This document shows, one piece after another, positions 33,918 through 43,382 of a DNA stretch of 64,000 nt (the stretch's first letter is position 1; each line of letters starts with the position of its first letter). The translations under genes were made by a program, and so were the position numbers. The stretch comes from Curtobacterium aurantiacum (GTDB lineage: Bacteria > Actinomycetota > Actinomycetes > Actinomycetales > Microbacteriaceae): the NCBI RefSeq assembly GCF_018598555.1, contig NZ_JAHEWN010000002.1:1-64000 (forward strand), in the 5' to 3' direction. The notes beneath the pieces were generated by a model. The model saw only the letters and a program-made list of their open reading frames with translations, was not told where the DNA came from and ran no database searches.

Positions 33918-35519
33918 GTGGCCGCCGCCGAATTCCCCCTGCCCGACGTGGGTGAAGGCCTCACCGAGGCCGAGATCGTGCAGTGGCGCGTCGCCATCGG
34001 GGACGAGATCGCCGTCGACCAGGTGCTCGTCGAGATCGAGACCGCGAAGTCGCTCGTCGAGCTGCCCTCGCCGTTCGCCGGAACCGTCACGGGCCTGCTC
34101 GTGTCCGAGGGTGACACGGTCGAGGTCGGCAAGCCGATCATCCGCGTCGACTCGGACGCCTCGGTCGCGTCCGGAGCAGCCCTCACGCCGCCTGCGGAAC
34201 AGCCGGGAGGCACGGTTCCCGTCGCCGATTCCGCCCCGGTCTCGCCCGTGGTCGCGTCCACCCCTCCGACCGCTGCCGCCCCGTCGGCTCCGGTCGCGCA
34301 GACCCCTCCCGCTCCCGCGGCGGTGCCGGCACGCGCCGCTGCCCCCGCTCCGGCCGCGCCTGCCCCTGCCGCCGCACCGGCGGCTGCGCCGATCCAGCCG
34401 GTCGCGGTCGACGCCTCCGTCCAGGGCACCGACGAGTCCTCCGGCGCCGTCCTCGTCGGCTACGGCTCGGCGACCTCGTCGCCCTCCCGACGCAAGCCGG
34501 GTGCCCGCCGGGCCGCAGCGCTCGCGGCCGAGGCGAGCCGCGCCTCCAGTGTGGACACCGCGGCGGCCGCCGAAGCCTCCGTCGACCCGGGCGAGGAGAG
34601 CACGGCCGAGGCGATCAGCGCGCTCGGCACCGGCTCCGCGCACAAGCAGAGCACGGCCACCAACGTGCTGGCGAAGCCGCCGATCCGGAAGCTCGCGAAG
34701 GACCTCGGCGTCGAACTGACCGAGATCGTCGCGACCGGTCTGGCCGGCGAGGTCACCCGCGACGACGTCATCCGGCACGCGAAGCAGGCCAGCGTCTTCC
34801 GCAACATCGAGACGCCCGAGTGGGGCGAGGTCCGCAGCGAGACGATCCCGGTCAAGGGCGTCCGCAAGGCCATCGCGACCGCGATGACCACGTCCGCGTT
34901 CACGGCACCGCACGTGTCGCTGTTCGTCGACGTCGACGCGACCCACACGATGGAGTTCGTCAAGCGGCTCAAGGCCTCGCCGACGTTCGCCGGCGTCAAG
35001 GTCTCGCCGCTGCTCATCGTCGCGAAGGCCGTCATCTGGGCCGTCCGTCGGAACCGCTCGGTGAACTCGACCTGGACCGACCGCGAGATCATCGTCCACC
35101 ACTTCGTGAACCTCGGCATCGCCGCGGCGACCCCGCGCGGGCTCATCGTGCCGAACATCAAGGACGCGCAGGACATGTCGCTGCTCGAGCTGGCACAGGC
35201 GCTCGAGGAGCTCACCCTGACCGCCCGCGACGGCAAGACCACGCCGAAGCAGATGGCGAACGGCACGGTGTCGATCACGAACATCGGTGTGTTCGGCATG
35301 GACACCGGGACCCCGATCCTCAACCCGGGCGAGGTCGCGATCGTCGCCATGGGCACGATCAAGCCGAAGCCGTGGGTCGTCGACGGCGAGGTCCGTTCGC
35401 GCATGGTGACGACGATCGGCGCCTCGTTCGACCACCGGGTCGTCGACGGTGACGTGGCGTCCCGCTTCGTGCACGACGTCGCCTCGGTGCTCGAGGAGCC
35501 CGCGCTCCTGCTCGACTAG
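33918..35519 (+). CDS. Dihydrolipoamide acyltransferase (E2)
   Basis: A 533-residue E2. One lipoyl domain (1-80) with the lipoylated Lys44 in ETAKS, a very long Pro/Ala linker (about 85-235), an E3-binding domain (about 250-290, [14 protein letters not shown] then [12 protein letters not shown]) and a catalytic acyltransferase domain (about 300-533) ending in DHRVVDG with His506 and Asp510. GTG 33918 is preceded by AAGGAG at 33907. No E3 gene follows, so lipoamide dehydrogenase must be supplied elsewhere. A hairpin lies directly after the stop. Confidence 0.93.
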   Translation: MAAAEFPLPDVGEGLTEAEIVQWRVAIGDEIAVDQVLVEIETAKSLVELPSPFAGTVTGLLVSEGDTVEVGKPIIRVDSDASVASGAALTPPAEQPGGTVPVADSAPVSPVVASTPPTAAAPSAPVAQTPPAPAAVPARAAAPAPAAPAPAAAPAAAPIQPVAVDASVQGTDESSGAVLVGYGSATSSPSRRKPGARRAAALAAEASRASSVDTAAAAEASVDPGEESTAEAISALGTGSAHKQSTATNVLAKPPIRKLAKDLGVELTEIVATGLAGEVTRDDVIRHAKQASVFRNIETPEWGEVRSETIPVKGVRKAIATAMTTSAFTAPHVSLFVDVDATHTMEFVKRLKASPTFAGVKVSPLLIVAKAVIWAVRRNRSVNSTWTDREIIVHHFVNLGIAAATPRGLIVPNIKDAQDMSLLELAQALEELTLTARDGKTTPKQMANGTVSITNIGVFGMDTGTPILNPGEVAIVAMGTIKPKPWVVDGEVRSRMVTTIGASFDHRVVDGDVASRFVHDVASVLEEPALLLD

Positions 35520-35530
35520 TCGCCGCTCCC

Positions 35531-35566
35531 GTGCGGACTCCCTGCGGCTCTCCGCACGGAGTCCGC
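35531..35566. terminator. Hairpin with two alternative pairings after E2
   Basis: GCGGACTCC (35533-35541) pairs with GGAGTCCGC (35558-35566), while GTGCGGA (35531-35537) can instead pair with TCCGCAC (35551-35557). The two foldings exclude each other. It lies 11 bp past the E2 stop and probably ends the operon. Confidence 0.5.
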
Positions 35567-35629
35567 GCGATCCGGCGATCGTCGCGTGGTGTTCACGCGG
35601 ATGTCGTGGGTCGGCGGCATGATCGGTGC

Positions 35630-36211
35630 ATGGTCCACCAGCTCCTGACCCCCTCGCAGGAGATCCGAACGGATCGCCTCCTGCTCACCCCGCTGACGCC
35701 CGCCGACATCGACGACGTGCACGCGCTCTTCTCGGACGCCCGCACGTGGCAGCACCTGCCCACCGGTCGGCACGTGGCGCGGAGCTCGAGCGTGGACATG
35801 GTGCAGCGCAAGATCGGCGGTCGTGCACGGCACGGCCTCGGGTCCTGGGCGGTCCGGAACGCCTCCGACCACGCCTTCGTCGGCGTCGGTGGGGTCGACA
35901 TGACCGCCGGAGGGGTCTGGAACCTCGGCTACCGCCTGGCGCCGGCCGCGTGGGGGCAGGGCTTCGCGTCCGAGATCGCCCTCGCGGCCGTCCGCGCTGC
36001 TGCCGAGACCGCTCCCGACGTGCCGGTGACCGGGCGCGTGCTCACGAACAACCCCGCCTCCGCCGCGGTGCTCCGTCGTGCCGGACTCTCGCTGGTCTGG
36101 CAGGGGCCGCCCGCCGTGCAGAACCGTGCGGCCGCCGGGGTCGACGGACAGGTCTGGACGGATCGGCTGCTCTCCGACGAGCAGTTCGCCTGGCTCGTGG
36201 CCAACGCCTGA
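35630..36211 (+). CDS. GNAT family N-acetyltransferase
   Basis: A 193-residue RimJ/RimL-type acetyltransferase. RTDRLLLTPLTPADIDDVHAL near 13-33 is the usual N-terminal strand-helix; the acetyl-CoA loop appears as APAAWGQGFASEIA near 105 (Q/RxxGxG/A form) and NNPASAAVLRRAGL near 141 is motif B. It probably modifies a protein N-terminus or small amine. ATG 35630 lies 6 nt after CATGAT (leaderless pattern). Confidence 0.85.
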   Translation: MVHQLLTPSQEIRTDRLLLTPLTPADIDDVHALFSDARTWQHLPTGRHVARSSSVDMVQRKIGGRARHGLGSWAVRNASDHAFVGVGGVDMTAGGVWNLGYRLAPAAWGQGFASEIALAAVRAAAETAPDVPVTGRVLTNNPASAAVLRRAGLSLVWQGPPAVQNRAAAGVDGQVWTDRLLSDEQFAWLVANA

Positions 36212-36281
36212 GCGCCCGCTCCGCCGTCCGACGCCGGTGCACGTTGGTCTTCCCGGGCTGACTCGCTACTGTGATGGGAAC

Positions 36282-36303
36282 TGGTCATGTCCGCGCATGA
36301 CCA
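36282..36303. promoter_or_regulatory. GntR operator at its own promoter
   Basis: TGGTCATG (36282-36289) and CATGACCA (36296-36303) form a perfect palindrome with a 6-bp spacer, between the likely -10 TACTGT (36267-36272) and the gntR start. A related GGTCATGACC palindrome stands upstream of the PTS EIIC gene at 37907. The motif resembles NagR/DasR half sites (TGGTC). Confidence 0.6.
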
Positions 36304-36337
36304 CCGCCCAGGACCAGCAACGGAGCACGAGGGACGC

Positions 36338-37072
36338 ATGACGAGCCGCATCACCGAGGGTGCCGAACCGAAGCACCAGCAGCTGCGGCGCATCCTGCTC
36401 GACCTCGTCACCACCCGCCTGGCCCCCGGCGCCGCGATCCCCTCCGAACGCCAGCTCATCGCCGAGTACGGCGTCTCCCGGATCACCGTGCGCGAAGCCC
36501 TCGGCCAGCTCGTCAACGAGGGCTACCTCGAGCGTGTCCGGGGCAAGGGCACCTTCGTGGCGCACCGCCCCGTGCAGTCGACGCTGCACCTCGCCTCGTT
36601 CACGGAGGAGATGCGGGCGATGGGGCACGAGCCGACCACCGTCGTGCTCGTGCGCGAAGAGCGGGTACCGCCGGCCGACACCGCCGCGGCGCTGCGCATC
36701 GACCCGGACGTGCCGGCCTTCCACGTGAAGCGCCTGCGGATGGCCGACGGCGCCCCGGTGTCGATCGACGACGCCTGGCTCGTGGCCGACGCGTTCCCGG
36801 GCCTGCTCGACCACGACCTGTCCGGTTCGGTGTACTCGATCATCGCGACGGCGTACGGCACCCCGATCGACCGCGCGCAGCAGACCGTCGCGGCGAACCC
36901 CGCTGCCGACGACGTGGCGACGCTGCTCGGCACGAAGACCGGAGCGCCGGTGCTCGAGTTCGACCGGGTGTCGTACGCGGGGGAGCGCCCCGTGGAGCAC
37001 ACCCGGAGCTGGTACCGCTCGGACCGCTACCGGGTGCAGATGGAGGTCACCGCGACCCCGGCGGTCGCCTAG
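36338..37072 (+). CDS. GntR/HutC-type regulator with UTRA domain (NagR/DasR-like)
   Basis: A 244-residue regulator: winged HTH at about 10-75 (IPSERQLIAEYGVSRITVREALGQL) and a UTRA ligand domain (about 95-240) ending with the EFDRVSYAGERPVEHTRSWYRSDRYR block. This architecture is that of NagR/DasR, which sense phosphorylated glucosamine derivatives. ATG 36338 has GAGGGA upstream; the earlier in-frame ATG 36287 lies inside the operator palindrome. The next genes encode a split PTS with a matching operator, its likely target. Confidence 0.88.
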   Translation: MTSRITEGAEPKHQQLRRILLDLVTTRLAPGAAIPSERQLIAEYGVSRITVREALGQLVNEGYLERVRGKGTFVAHRPVQSTLHLASFTEEMRAMGHEPTTVVLVREERVPPADTAAALRIDPDVPAFHVKRLRMADGAPVSIDDAWLVADAFPGLLDHDLSGSVYSIIATAYGTPIDRAQQTVAANPAADDVATLLGTKTGAPVLEFDRVSYAGERPVEHTRSWYRSDRYRVQMEVTATPAVA

Positions 37073-37086
37073 ATCCCTCAGCAACA

Positions 37087-37135
37087 CGAGAGCGACCGTG
37101 TGCCGCGGGTGTTCCGCAGCACACGGTCGCTCTCG
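37087..37135. terminator. Long perfect hairpin between convergent gntR and EIIA genes
   Basis: CGAGAGCGACCGTGTGC (37087-37103) pairs perfectly with 37119-37135 across 15 nt, between two convergent stops (37072 and 37151). A bidirectional terminator is the simplest reading. Confidence 0.6.
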
Positions 37136-37150
37136 AAGGGGGAAGTGGCC

Positions 37151-37603
37151 CTAGACCTCGTACAGGGTGTCGCCGTCGAGCACCGTGGTGCCGACCATCC
37201 CCTGGTCGACGCTGTCCGCGGTCGAACCGAGCACGACGACGGGGCAGATCGGCGAGTAGCCGGCCGCCGAGATCACCGAGGGGGTGAAGCGGACGACGGG
37301 TTCGCCGGCAGTGACGGTGTCGCCCTCGGCGGCGAGGAGCTCGAAGCCCTCGCCCGACAGCTTCACGGTGTCGATCCCGACGTGGACCAGGATGTCCGTG
37401 CCCGCAGCGCCCTGCAGCGCGAACGCGTGCGGGTGCAGCTTCACGATGGTGCCGTCGACCGGGGCGACCGCGGTGATCGCACCCTCGACGCCCGTCGGGT
37501 CGACCGCGACACCGGCGCCGACGAGCTGCCCGGCGAACACCGGATCGGGCACGTCGGCGAGGGCGACGACCGGGCCGGCGAACGGGGTGCGGACGACGGT
37601 CAC
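37151..37603 (-). CDS. PTS EIIA component, glucose type
   Basis: A 150-residue EIIA of the glucose/GlcNAc class as a free protein. The two active-site histidines are His59 (HPHAFAL) and His74 (ILVHVGIDTV, the phosphorylated one in the family). It receives phosphate from HPr and passes it to EIIB. It is coupled to the EIIB gene by a 4-bp overlap. In many bacteria these domains are fused to EIIC; here all three are separate. Confidence 0.93.
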   Translation of the reverse strand: MTVVRTPFAGPVVALADVPDPVFAGQLVGAGVAVDPTGVEGAITAVAPVDGTIVKLHPHAFALQGAAGTDILVHVGIDTVKLSGEGFELLAAEGDTVTAGEPVVRFTPSVISAAGYSPICPVVVLGSTADSVDQGMVGTTVLDGDTLYEV

Positions 37604-37836
37604 AGTTCGTCCTGGATGTCCTGCGCGAGGTTGTCGGCGATCGTGCCGACGATGACCTGCCAGCCGGTCCCGCCACCGACCACGGCCTGTGCCCCGGCGG
37701 CCTGCAGGGCGGCCTTGTCGACGAGGTCCCCGTCCTCGACCTCGACGCGGAGGCGCGTGATGCAGCCCTCGACCTCTTCGATGTTGTCGGCACCGCCGAG
37801 CGCGGCGATGATGTCGGCAGCCTTGATGTCGGCCAT
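37600..37836 (-). CDS. PTS EIIB component, glucose/GlcNAc type
   Basis: A 78-residue free EIIB with the phosphorylated Cys25 in the motif EVEGCITRLRVEV. ATG 37836 is chosen over the upstream ATG 37866 because GAGGAGGAAAC lies directly before it and the shorter form matches the domain. It starts the EIIB-EIIA transcript, divergent from the EIIC gene; the 178-bp gap holds a GntR-type operator. Confidence 0.92.
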   Translation of the reverse strand: MADIKAADIIAALGGADNIEEVEGCITRLRVEVEDGDLVDKAALQAAGAQAVVGGGTGWQVIVGTIADNLAQDIQDEL

Positions 37837-37869
37837 CGTTTCCTCCTCGTTAAGGGTTTGCGTCACAGG

Positions 37870-37916
37870 TTGACACCGGACCGCTCTCGGATCAGACTAC
37901 GGAACTGGTCATGACC
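37870..37916 (+). promoter_or_regulatory. EIIC promoter with GntR-type operator
   Basis: TTGACA (37870-37875), 17 bp, then CAGACT (37893-37898) form a good sigma-70 promoter toward the EIIC gene. The perfect palindrome GGTCATGACC (37907-37916), within AACTGGTCATGACC, lies just downstream of the expected start site, where a repressor would block transcription. It shares AACTGGTCATG with the gntR operator at 36279-36289. Confidence 0.65.
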
Positions 37917-38014
37917 GGACAGGACCGGACCTGGCGACACCGCCGAGGTTACCTGCGCTGGCTGCACGACTCAACTCACCCCGACAGCTCCACCCAATGA
38001 CGAGAGGACCTCCG

Positions 38015-39283
<1,269 letters not shown>

Positions 39284-39297
39284 ACGCGAGCGTTTCC

Positions 39298-39339
39298 GGA
39301 CAGGAGGCCCGGTGCCAGCTGGCACCGGGCCTCCCGTCC
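39298..39339. terminator. Family A hairpin, copy 4
   Basis: Arms 39298-39318 and 39319-39339 pair around an AGCT centre except for one A:C mismatch; the arm holds GGACAGGAGGCCCGGTGCC. It lies just past the EIIC stop and is nearly identical to the copy at 53168. Confidence 0.7.
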
Positions 39340-39373
39340 GTTCCCGGTCGCGCTGAGAGCCCTCATAGCGGTT

Positions 39374-39403
39374 TTGACAATCGTTATCAGTAGGCGTTAG
39401 CGT
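39374..39403 (+). promoter_or_regulatory. znuA promoter with Zur-like box
   Basis: TTGACA (39374-39379) and TAGCGT (39398-39403) are 18 bp apart, and TAGCGT ends 6 nt before the znuA ATG. TGACAATCGTTATCA (39375-39389) overlaps the -35 and is a near palindrome of the TGA-N-AAT/ATT-N-TCA type bound by Zur proteins. Its position suits repression by the Zur encoded at the end of the operon. Confidence 0.7.
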
Positions 39404-39409
39404 CGTGCC

Positions 39410-40315
39410 ATGCGCAACCGCCTCCTCGCCCTCCCGCTCGTCGCCGGCGCCGCCGCGCTCGCCCTGACCGGGTGCGCGACCTCATCCGCCTCGGGGGAGG
39501 CCGGCACCGACGGCACGATCAACGTCGTCGCCTCCACGAACGTCTACGGCTCGATCGTGAAGACCATCGGCGGCGACGCCGTCTCGGTGACGAGCATCCT
39601 CAAGGACCCGTCGCAGGACCCGCACTCCTTCGAGTCGAGCGCCCGCACGCAGCTCGCCGTGTCGAAGGCCGACCTGCTCATCGAGAACGGTGGCGGGTAC
39701 GACGACTTCATGACGACGCTCGCGGACGCCTCGGACACCAAGGCCGACACGATCAACGTCGTGAAGCTCTCCGGGCTCGACAAGGGCGGCGAGTTCAACG
39801 AGCACGTCTTCTACAGCTACCCGACGATGGTGAAGCTCGTCGACGCGGTCACGAAGGACCTCAGCGCGCTCGACGAGGGCGGGAAGGACGCGTTCGAGAA
39901 GAACGCGGACGCCCTCACCACCAAGCTCGAGGACCTCGAGTCGCAGACCGACGCGGTCAAGCAGCAGGACGCGGGCGACAAGGTCGCGTACACCGAGCCG
40001 GTGCCCGGGTACCTCTTCGACGCGATGGGCCTGACGAACGAGACCCCCGGTGACTTCTCCGAGGCGATCGAGGAGGGCGACGACGTCCCGCCGGCGGCGC
40101 TCCGCGACACCCTCGCGCTGTTCACCGGCAAGCGCGTGCAGCTGCTCGCCTACAACAACCAGGCATCGAGCCCCGAGACCGAACAGGTCCAGAAGGCGGC
40201 CGAGGAGAACGACATCCCCGTCGTCGGTGTCACGGAGACGCTCCCCGAGGGGCAGGATTACGTCTCGTGGCAGCAGGCGAACATCGACGCGGTGAAGGCA
40301 GCGCTCCAGAAGTGA
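39410..40315 (+). CDS. znuA: Zinc ABC transporter substrate-binding lipoprotein
   Basis: A 301-residue cluster A-I (TroA/ZnuA) binding protein. The signal peptide ends in the lipobox LTGC, so the mature protein is a lipoprotein. Metal ligands visible are His72 (DPHSFES) and His132 (NEHVFYSYP); Glu196 (YTEPVPGY) stands where other members have a third His. No His-rich zinc loop is present. It delivers zinc to the ZnuB permease. The ATG is 6 nt after the -10, so probably leaderless; the stop overlaps znuC. Confidence 0.9.
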   Translation: MRNRLLALPLVAGAAALALTGCATSSASGEAGTDGTINVVASTNVYGSIVKTIGGDAVSVTSILKDPSQDPHSFESSARTQLAVSKADLLIENGGGYDDFMTTLADASDTKADTINVVKLSGLDKGGEFNEHVFYSYPTMVKLVDAVTKDLSALDEGGKDAFEKNADALTTKLEDLESQTDAVKQQDAGDKVAYTEPVPGYLFDAMGLTNETPGDFSEAIEEGDDVPPAALRDTLALFTGKRVQLLAYNNQASSPETEQVQKAAEENDIPVVGVTETLPEGQDYVSWQQANIDAVKAALQK

Positions 40316-41208
40316 CGACCTCGACCGCAGCAGCGGCGACCCACGGCCCGGCGACCACCACGGTGGACGACCGGGCTGCGGCTCGTCCGGTCCTCGCGCT
40401 CCGCGACGCCGGGTTGTCGTACGGCGCCCGGAAGCTCTGGGCGGGCCTCGACCTCGACCTCGCACCGGGGGAGTTCGTCGCGGTCCTCGGTCCGAACGGC
40501 GCGGGCAAGACCTCGCTGCTCCGCACGGTCCTCGGCCAGCAGCGGCTGACGAGCGGCACGATGTCCTTCCTCGGGCAGCCGGTGCACCGGGGACACCGGA
40601 AGATCGGGTACATACCGCAGCAGCGACTCATGGAGGCGGGGACGCCCCTCCGCGCGCGGGACATGATCGCCCAGGGTGTCACCGGGCACCGGTGGGGCAT
40701 CCGTCGGGCGTCGAAGGCCGATCGGCTGCGCATCGACCGCGTCCTCGACGAGGTCGGTGCCACCGACTTCGCGGACGCCCCCGTCGCGGAACTGTCGGGT
40801 GGTGAGCAGCAGCGCACCCGCGTCGGGCAGGCCATCGCCGCCGACCCCGCCCTGCTGCTGTGCGACGAACCCCTCATCTCCCTCGACCTGCGGCACCAGC
40901 GCGGGATCACCGAGCTCATCGACCGCGAACGTCGGCAGCGTGACGCCGCCGTGCTGTTCGTGACGCACGACGTGAACCCGATCCTCGACGTCGTCGACCG
41001 CGTGCTCTACATCGCGGGCGGCCGGTTCCGGATCGGTTCGCCGGACGAGGTCCTGCGCGCCGACGTGCTGAGCGACCTGTACGGCACGCCCGTCGACGTC
41101 GTCCGCACCATGGGCCGGATCGTCATCGTCGGGGCGAACGAGGCCCACGAGCACCACCCGGGCGAGGTCGACCCGCACGCCGACCCGTCGGACGAAGGGC
41201 GGATCTGA
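40312..41208 (+). CDS. znuC: Zinc ABC transporter ATP-binding protein
   Basis: A 298-residue ABC ATPase. Walker A is GPNGAGKTS near 60, the signature is LSGGEQQR near 163, Walker B LLLCDEP near 183 and the switch His in FVTHD near 220. About 25 residues of Ala/Thr-rich sequence precede the domain. GTG 40312 overlaps the znuA stop (GTGA), indicating coupling. The C-terminal His pair region (HEHHPGEVDPHAD) might bind metal. Confidence 0.92.
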   Translation: MTTSTAAAATHGPATTTVDDRAAARPVLALRDAGLSYGARKLWAGLDLDLAPGEFVAVLGPNGAGKTSLLRTVLGQQRLTSGTMSFLGQPVHRGHRKIGYIPQQRLMEAGTPLRARDMIAQGVTGHRWGIRRASKADRLRIDRVLDEVGATDFADAPVAELSGGEQQRTRVGQAIAADPALLLCDEPLISLDLRHQRGITELIDRERRQRDAAVLFVTHDVNPILDVVDRVLYIAGGRFRIGSPDEVLRADVLSDLYGTPVDVVRTMGRIVIVGANEAHEHHPGEVDPHADPSDEGRI

Positions 41209-42146
41209 TGGACCTGCTGTCGACCGTCTTCTCGTTCCAGGACTACGGCGAGCTCCTGGTGCTCGTGCAGAACTCGATCTGGGCCGGCGCGGTGCTCGGC
41301 ATCGTCGGCGGACTCATCGGCCCGTTCGTCGTCGCCCGGAACATGCCGTTCGCCGTGCACGGCATCTCGGAGCTCTCGTTCGCCGGTGCCAGTGCGTCGC
41401 TGCTGCTCGGCGTGAACGTCGTCTCCGGCTCGCTCGTGGGGTCGGTCATCGCCGCCCTGCTCATCGGTGTGCTCGGCTCCCGGGCCCGGGAACGCAACTC
41501 GATCATCGCCGTCCTCATGCCGTTCGGACTCGGGATCGGCATCCTCTGCCTCGCCCTCTACAAGGGCCGGGCCGCCAACAAGTTCGGGCTGCTCACCGGG
41601 CAGATCGTGTCGGTCGACAACCCGCAGCTGACGTTCCTCATCGTGGTCGCCGCGATCGTCGTCGCGACGCTGCTCGTCATCTGGCGTCCGCTGATGTTCG
41701 CCTCGGTCGACCCGGACGTCGCCGCGGCCGCCGGGATCCCGGTGCGCACCCTCGCGATCGTGTTCATGCTCGTGCTCGGACTGGCCACCGCGGTGTCGGT
41801 GCAGATCGTCGGCGCGCTGCTCGTGCTGTCCCTGCTCGTCACACCGGCGGCCGCAGCCCTGCGGCTCAGTTCGCACCCGGTCGTCGTACCGGTGCTGTCG
41901 ACACTGTTCGCGGTGACGTCGGTCGTCGGTGGCATCCTGCTCGCACTGGGTGGCGGCCTGCCGATCAGCCCCTACGTGACGACCATCTCGTTCGCGATCT
42001 GGGTGGTCTGCCGGATCGTCGGGTCGCGACGTGACCGGCGGGGACGCAACCGTGTCGCCGGGCGGGGCGAGCGCGGCGGGGACGAGCCGGGCCTCCCGGC
42101 AGCAACGACGTCGACAGCAGGCCGGAAGGAAGAGGTGACAGCATGA
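41208..42146 (+). CDS. znuB: Zinc ABC transporter permease
   Basis: A 312-residue ABC-3 family permease with eight or nine predicted helices; AVHGISELSFAGASASLLLG near 48-67 and the ISPYVTTISFAIWVVC end are typical of ZnuB/TroC proteins. The last 35 residues are hydrophilic and Arg/Gly-rich. ATG 41208 overlaps the znuC stop by 1 nt, and the stop overlaps zur. Confidence 0.92.
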   Translation: MDLLSTVFSFQDYGELLVLVQNSIWAGAVLGIVGGLIGPFVVARNMPFAVHGISELSFAGASASLLLGVNVVSGSLVGSVIAALLIGVLGSRARERNSIIAVLMPFGLGIGILCLALYKGRAANKFGLLTGQIVSVDNPQLTFLIVVAAIVVATLLVIWRPLMFASVDPDVAAAAGIPVRTLAIVFMLVLGLATAVSVQIVGALLVLSLLVTPAAAALRLSSHPVVVPVLSTLFAVTSVVGGILLALGGGLPISPYVTTISFAIWVVCRIVGSRRDRRGRNRVAGRGERGGDEPGLPAATTSTAGRKEEVTA

Positions 42147-42568
42147 ACGCCGTGCAGAAGACCAAGCGGAACACGTGGCAGCGCGAAGCGGTGCGCGGAG
42201 CCCTCGACTCCACCGAGGGGTTCGTCAGCGCCCAGGCACTGCACCAGCACCTGCGGGACGAGGGCTCGACCATCGGTCTGGCCACCGTCTACCGGGCGCT
42301 CGCCGACCTGGCGACCGAGGGTGACGCCGACTCGCTGCAGCAGGACGGCGAATCGCTGTACCGGGCGTGCACGACGGACACGCACCACCACCACCTGATC
42401 TGCCGGAACTGCGGCCGGACCGTCGAGATCGAGGCGGACCCGGTGGAGCAGTGGGCGCAGGACGTCGCCGCGGCCAACGGGTTCACGAACGCCAGCCACG
42501 TCGTCGACATCTTCGGCGACTGCGCCGTCTGCACCGCCGCCCGAGCGACCGCGGCCAGCGACGAGTAG
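42143..42568 (+). CDS. zur: Fur-family zinc uptake regulator
   Basis: A 141-residue Fur-family repressor: HTH in about 1-80 (GLATVYRALADLA recognition helix), then the metal/dimer domain with HHHHLICRNCGRTVEIE near 77-93 and CAVCTAA near 129, together the CxxC...CxxC structural zinc site. Its position at the end of znuABC identifies it as Zur. The ATG overlaps the znuB stop by 4 bp. It probably binds the box at 39375-39389. Confidence 0.93.
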   Translation: MNAVQKTKRNTWQREAVRGALDSTEGFVSAQALHQHLRDEGSTIGLATVYRALADLATEGDADSLQQDGESLYRACTTDTHHHHLICRNCGRTVEIEADPVEQWAQDVAAANGFTNASHVVDIFGDCAVCTAARATAASDE

Positions 42569-42578
42569 CCTGCCCCGC

Positions 42579-43274
42579 ATGCACGTCATCCTGGTCCCCG
42601 GGTTCTGGCTCGACGCGAGCGCGTGGGACGACGTCGCCCCTGTGCTCCGCGAAGCCGGGCACTCGGTGCAGGCGGTCACGCGCGACGGTGGCACGCTCGA
42701 CGAGCAGGTCACCGCACTGGTCGCGATCCTCGACGACGTCGCGTCCCCCGACGAGCGGGTCGTGCTGGCCGGGCACTCGGGAGCCGGGCCGATCGCGTAC
42801 ATGGCTGCCGACCAGCGGCCCTCGCTCGTCGCGCACCTGCTCTACGTCGACACCTTCCCCGGGCCGGAGGGCGGGTGCGTCAACGACGAACTGCCCGTGG
42901 TCGACGGGGTCGTACCGCTGCCGGCGTGGGACATCTGGGAACCCGCCACCGTCCGGGGCATGACGCCCGAGGTCCGGCAGGACGTCGAGCGCCGAGCGGT
43001 CCCGGAGCCCGCGTCGGTGCCGTCCGACCGGTTCCACTACTCCGACCCCGCACGGCACACGATCCCGGCGACGATCATCACGTGTGAGATCCCCGCTGCC
43101 GAGCTGCTCGCGATGGTCGCGGACCACCAGGCCTGGGCGGCCGAGCTCGTCGCCACCGAAGAGCTGTCCATCGTCGGGCTCGAGACCGGACACTGGCCGA
43201 TGTTCACGGCGCCCGAGCAGCTCGGGGAGCTGATGGTCCAGGCGCTGGCGCCCAAGCCGACGCAGACTCCGTAG
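42579..43274 (+). CDS. Alpha/beta hydrolase
   Basis: A 231-residue alpha/beta hydrolase of the short esterase-like type. The oxyanion segment VPGFWLDASAW is at 6-16, GHSGAG near 65-70 carries the nucleophile Ser and the C-terminal His is in ETGHWPMF near 208. No signal peptide. ATG 42579 is 7 nt after TAGCCT (leaderless), so it has its own transcript despite following zur by 10 bp. Substrate unknown. Confidence 0.85.
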   Translation: MHVILVPGFWLDASAWDDVAPVLREAGHSVQAVTRDGGTLDEQVTALVAILDDVASPDERVVLAGHSGAGPIAYMAADQRPSLVAHLLYVDTFPGPEGGCVNDELPVVDGVVPLPAWDIWEPATVRGMTPEVRQDVERRAVPEPASVPSDRFHYSDPARHTIPATIITCEIPAAELLAMVADHQAWAAELVATEELSIVGLETGHWPMFTAPEQLGELMVQALAPKPTQTP

Positions 43275-43277
43275 GCC

Positions 43278-43331
43278 ACGCACGCCGTCGGCGACGCACG
43301 CCGTCGGCGACGCACGCCGTCGGCGACGCGT
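43278..43331. repeat. 16-bp tandem repeat, 3.4 copies
   Basis: ACGCACGCCGTCGGCG repeats exactly at 43278, 43294 and 43310, with a partial fourth copy, starting 3 bp after the hydrolase stop. The unit is itself nearly palindromic (GCCGTCGGC). It ends 50 bp upstream of the next gene's start. Confidence 0.85.
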
Positions 43332-43382
43332 CGGGCGTGACGCCGAGACGGACCGCAGCCCGCTCCGCGTACCGTCCCGCTC

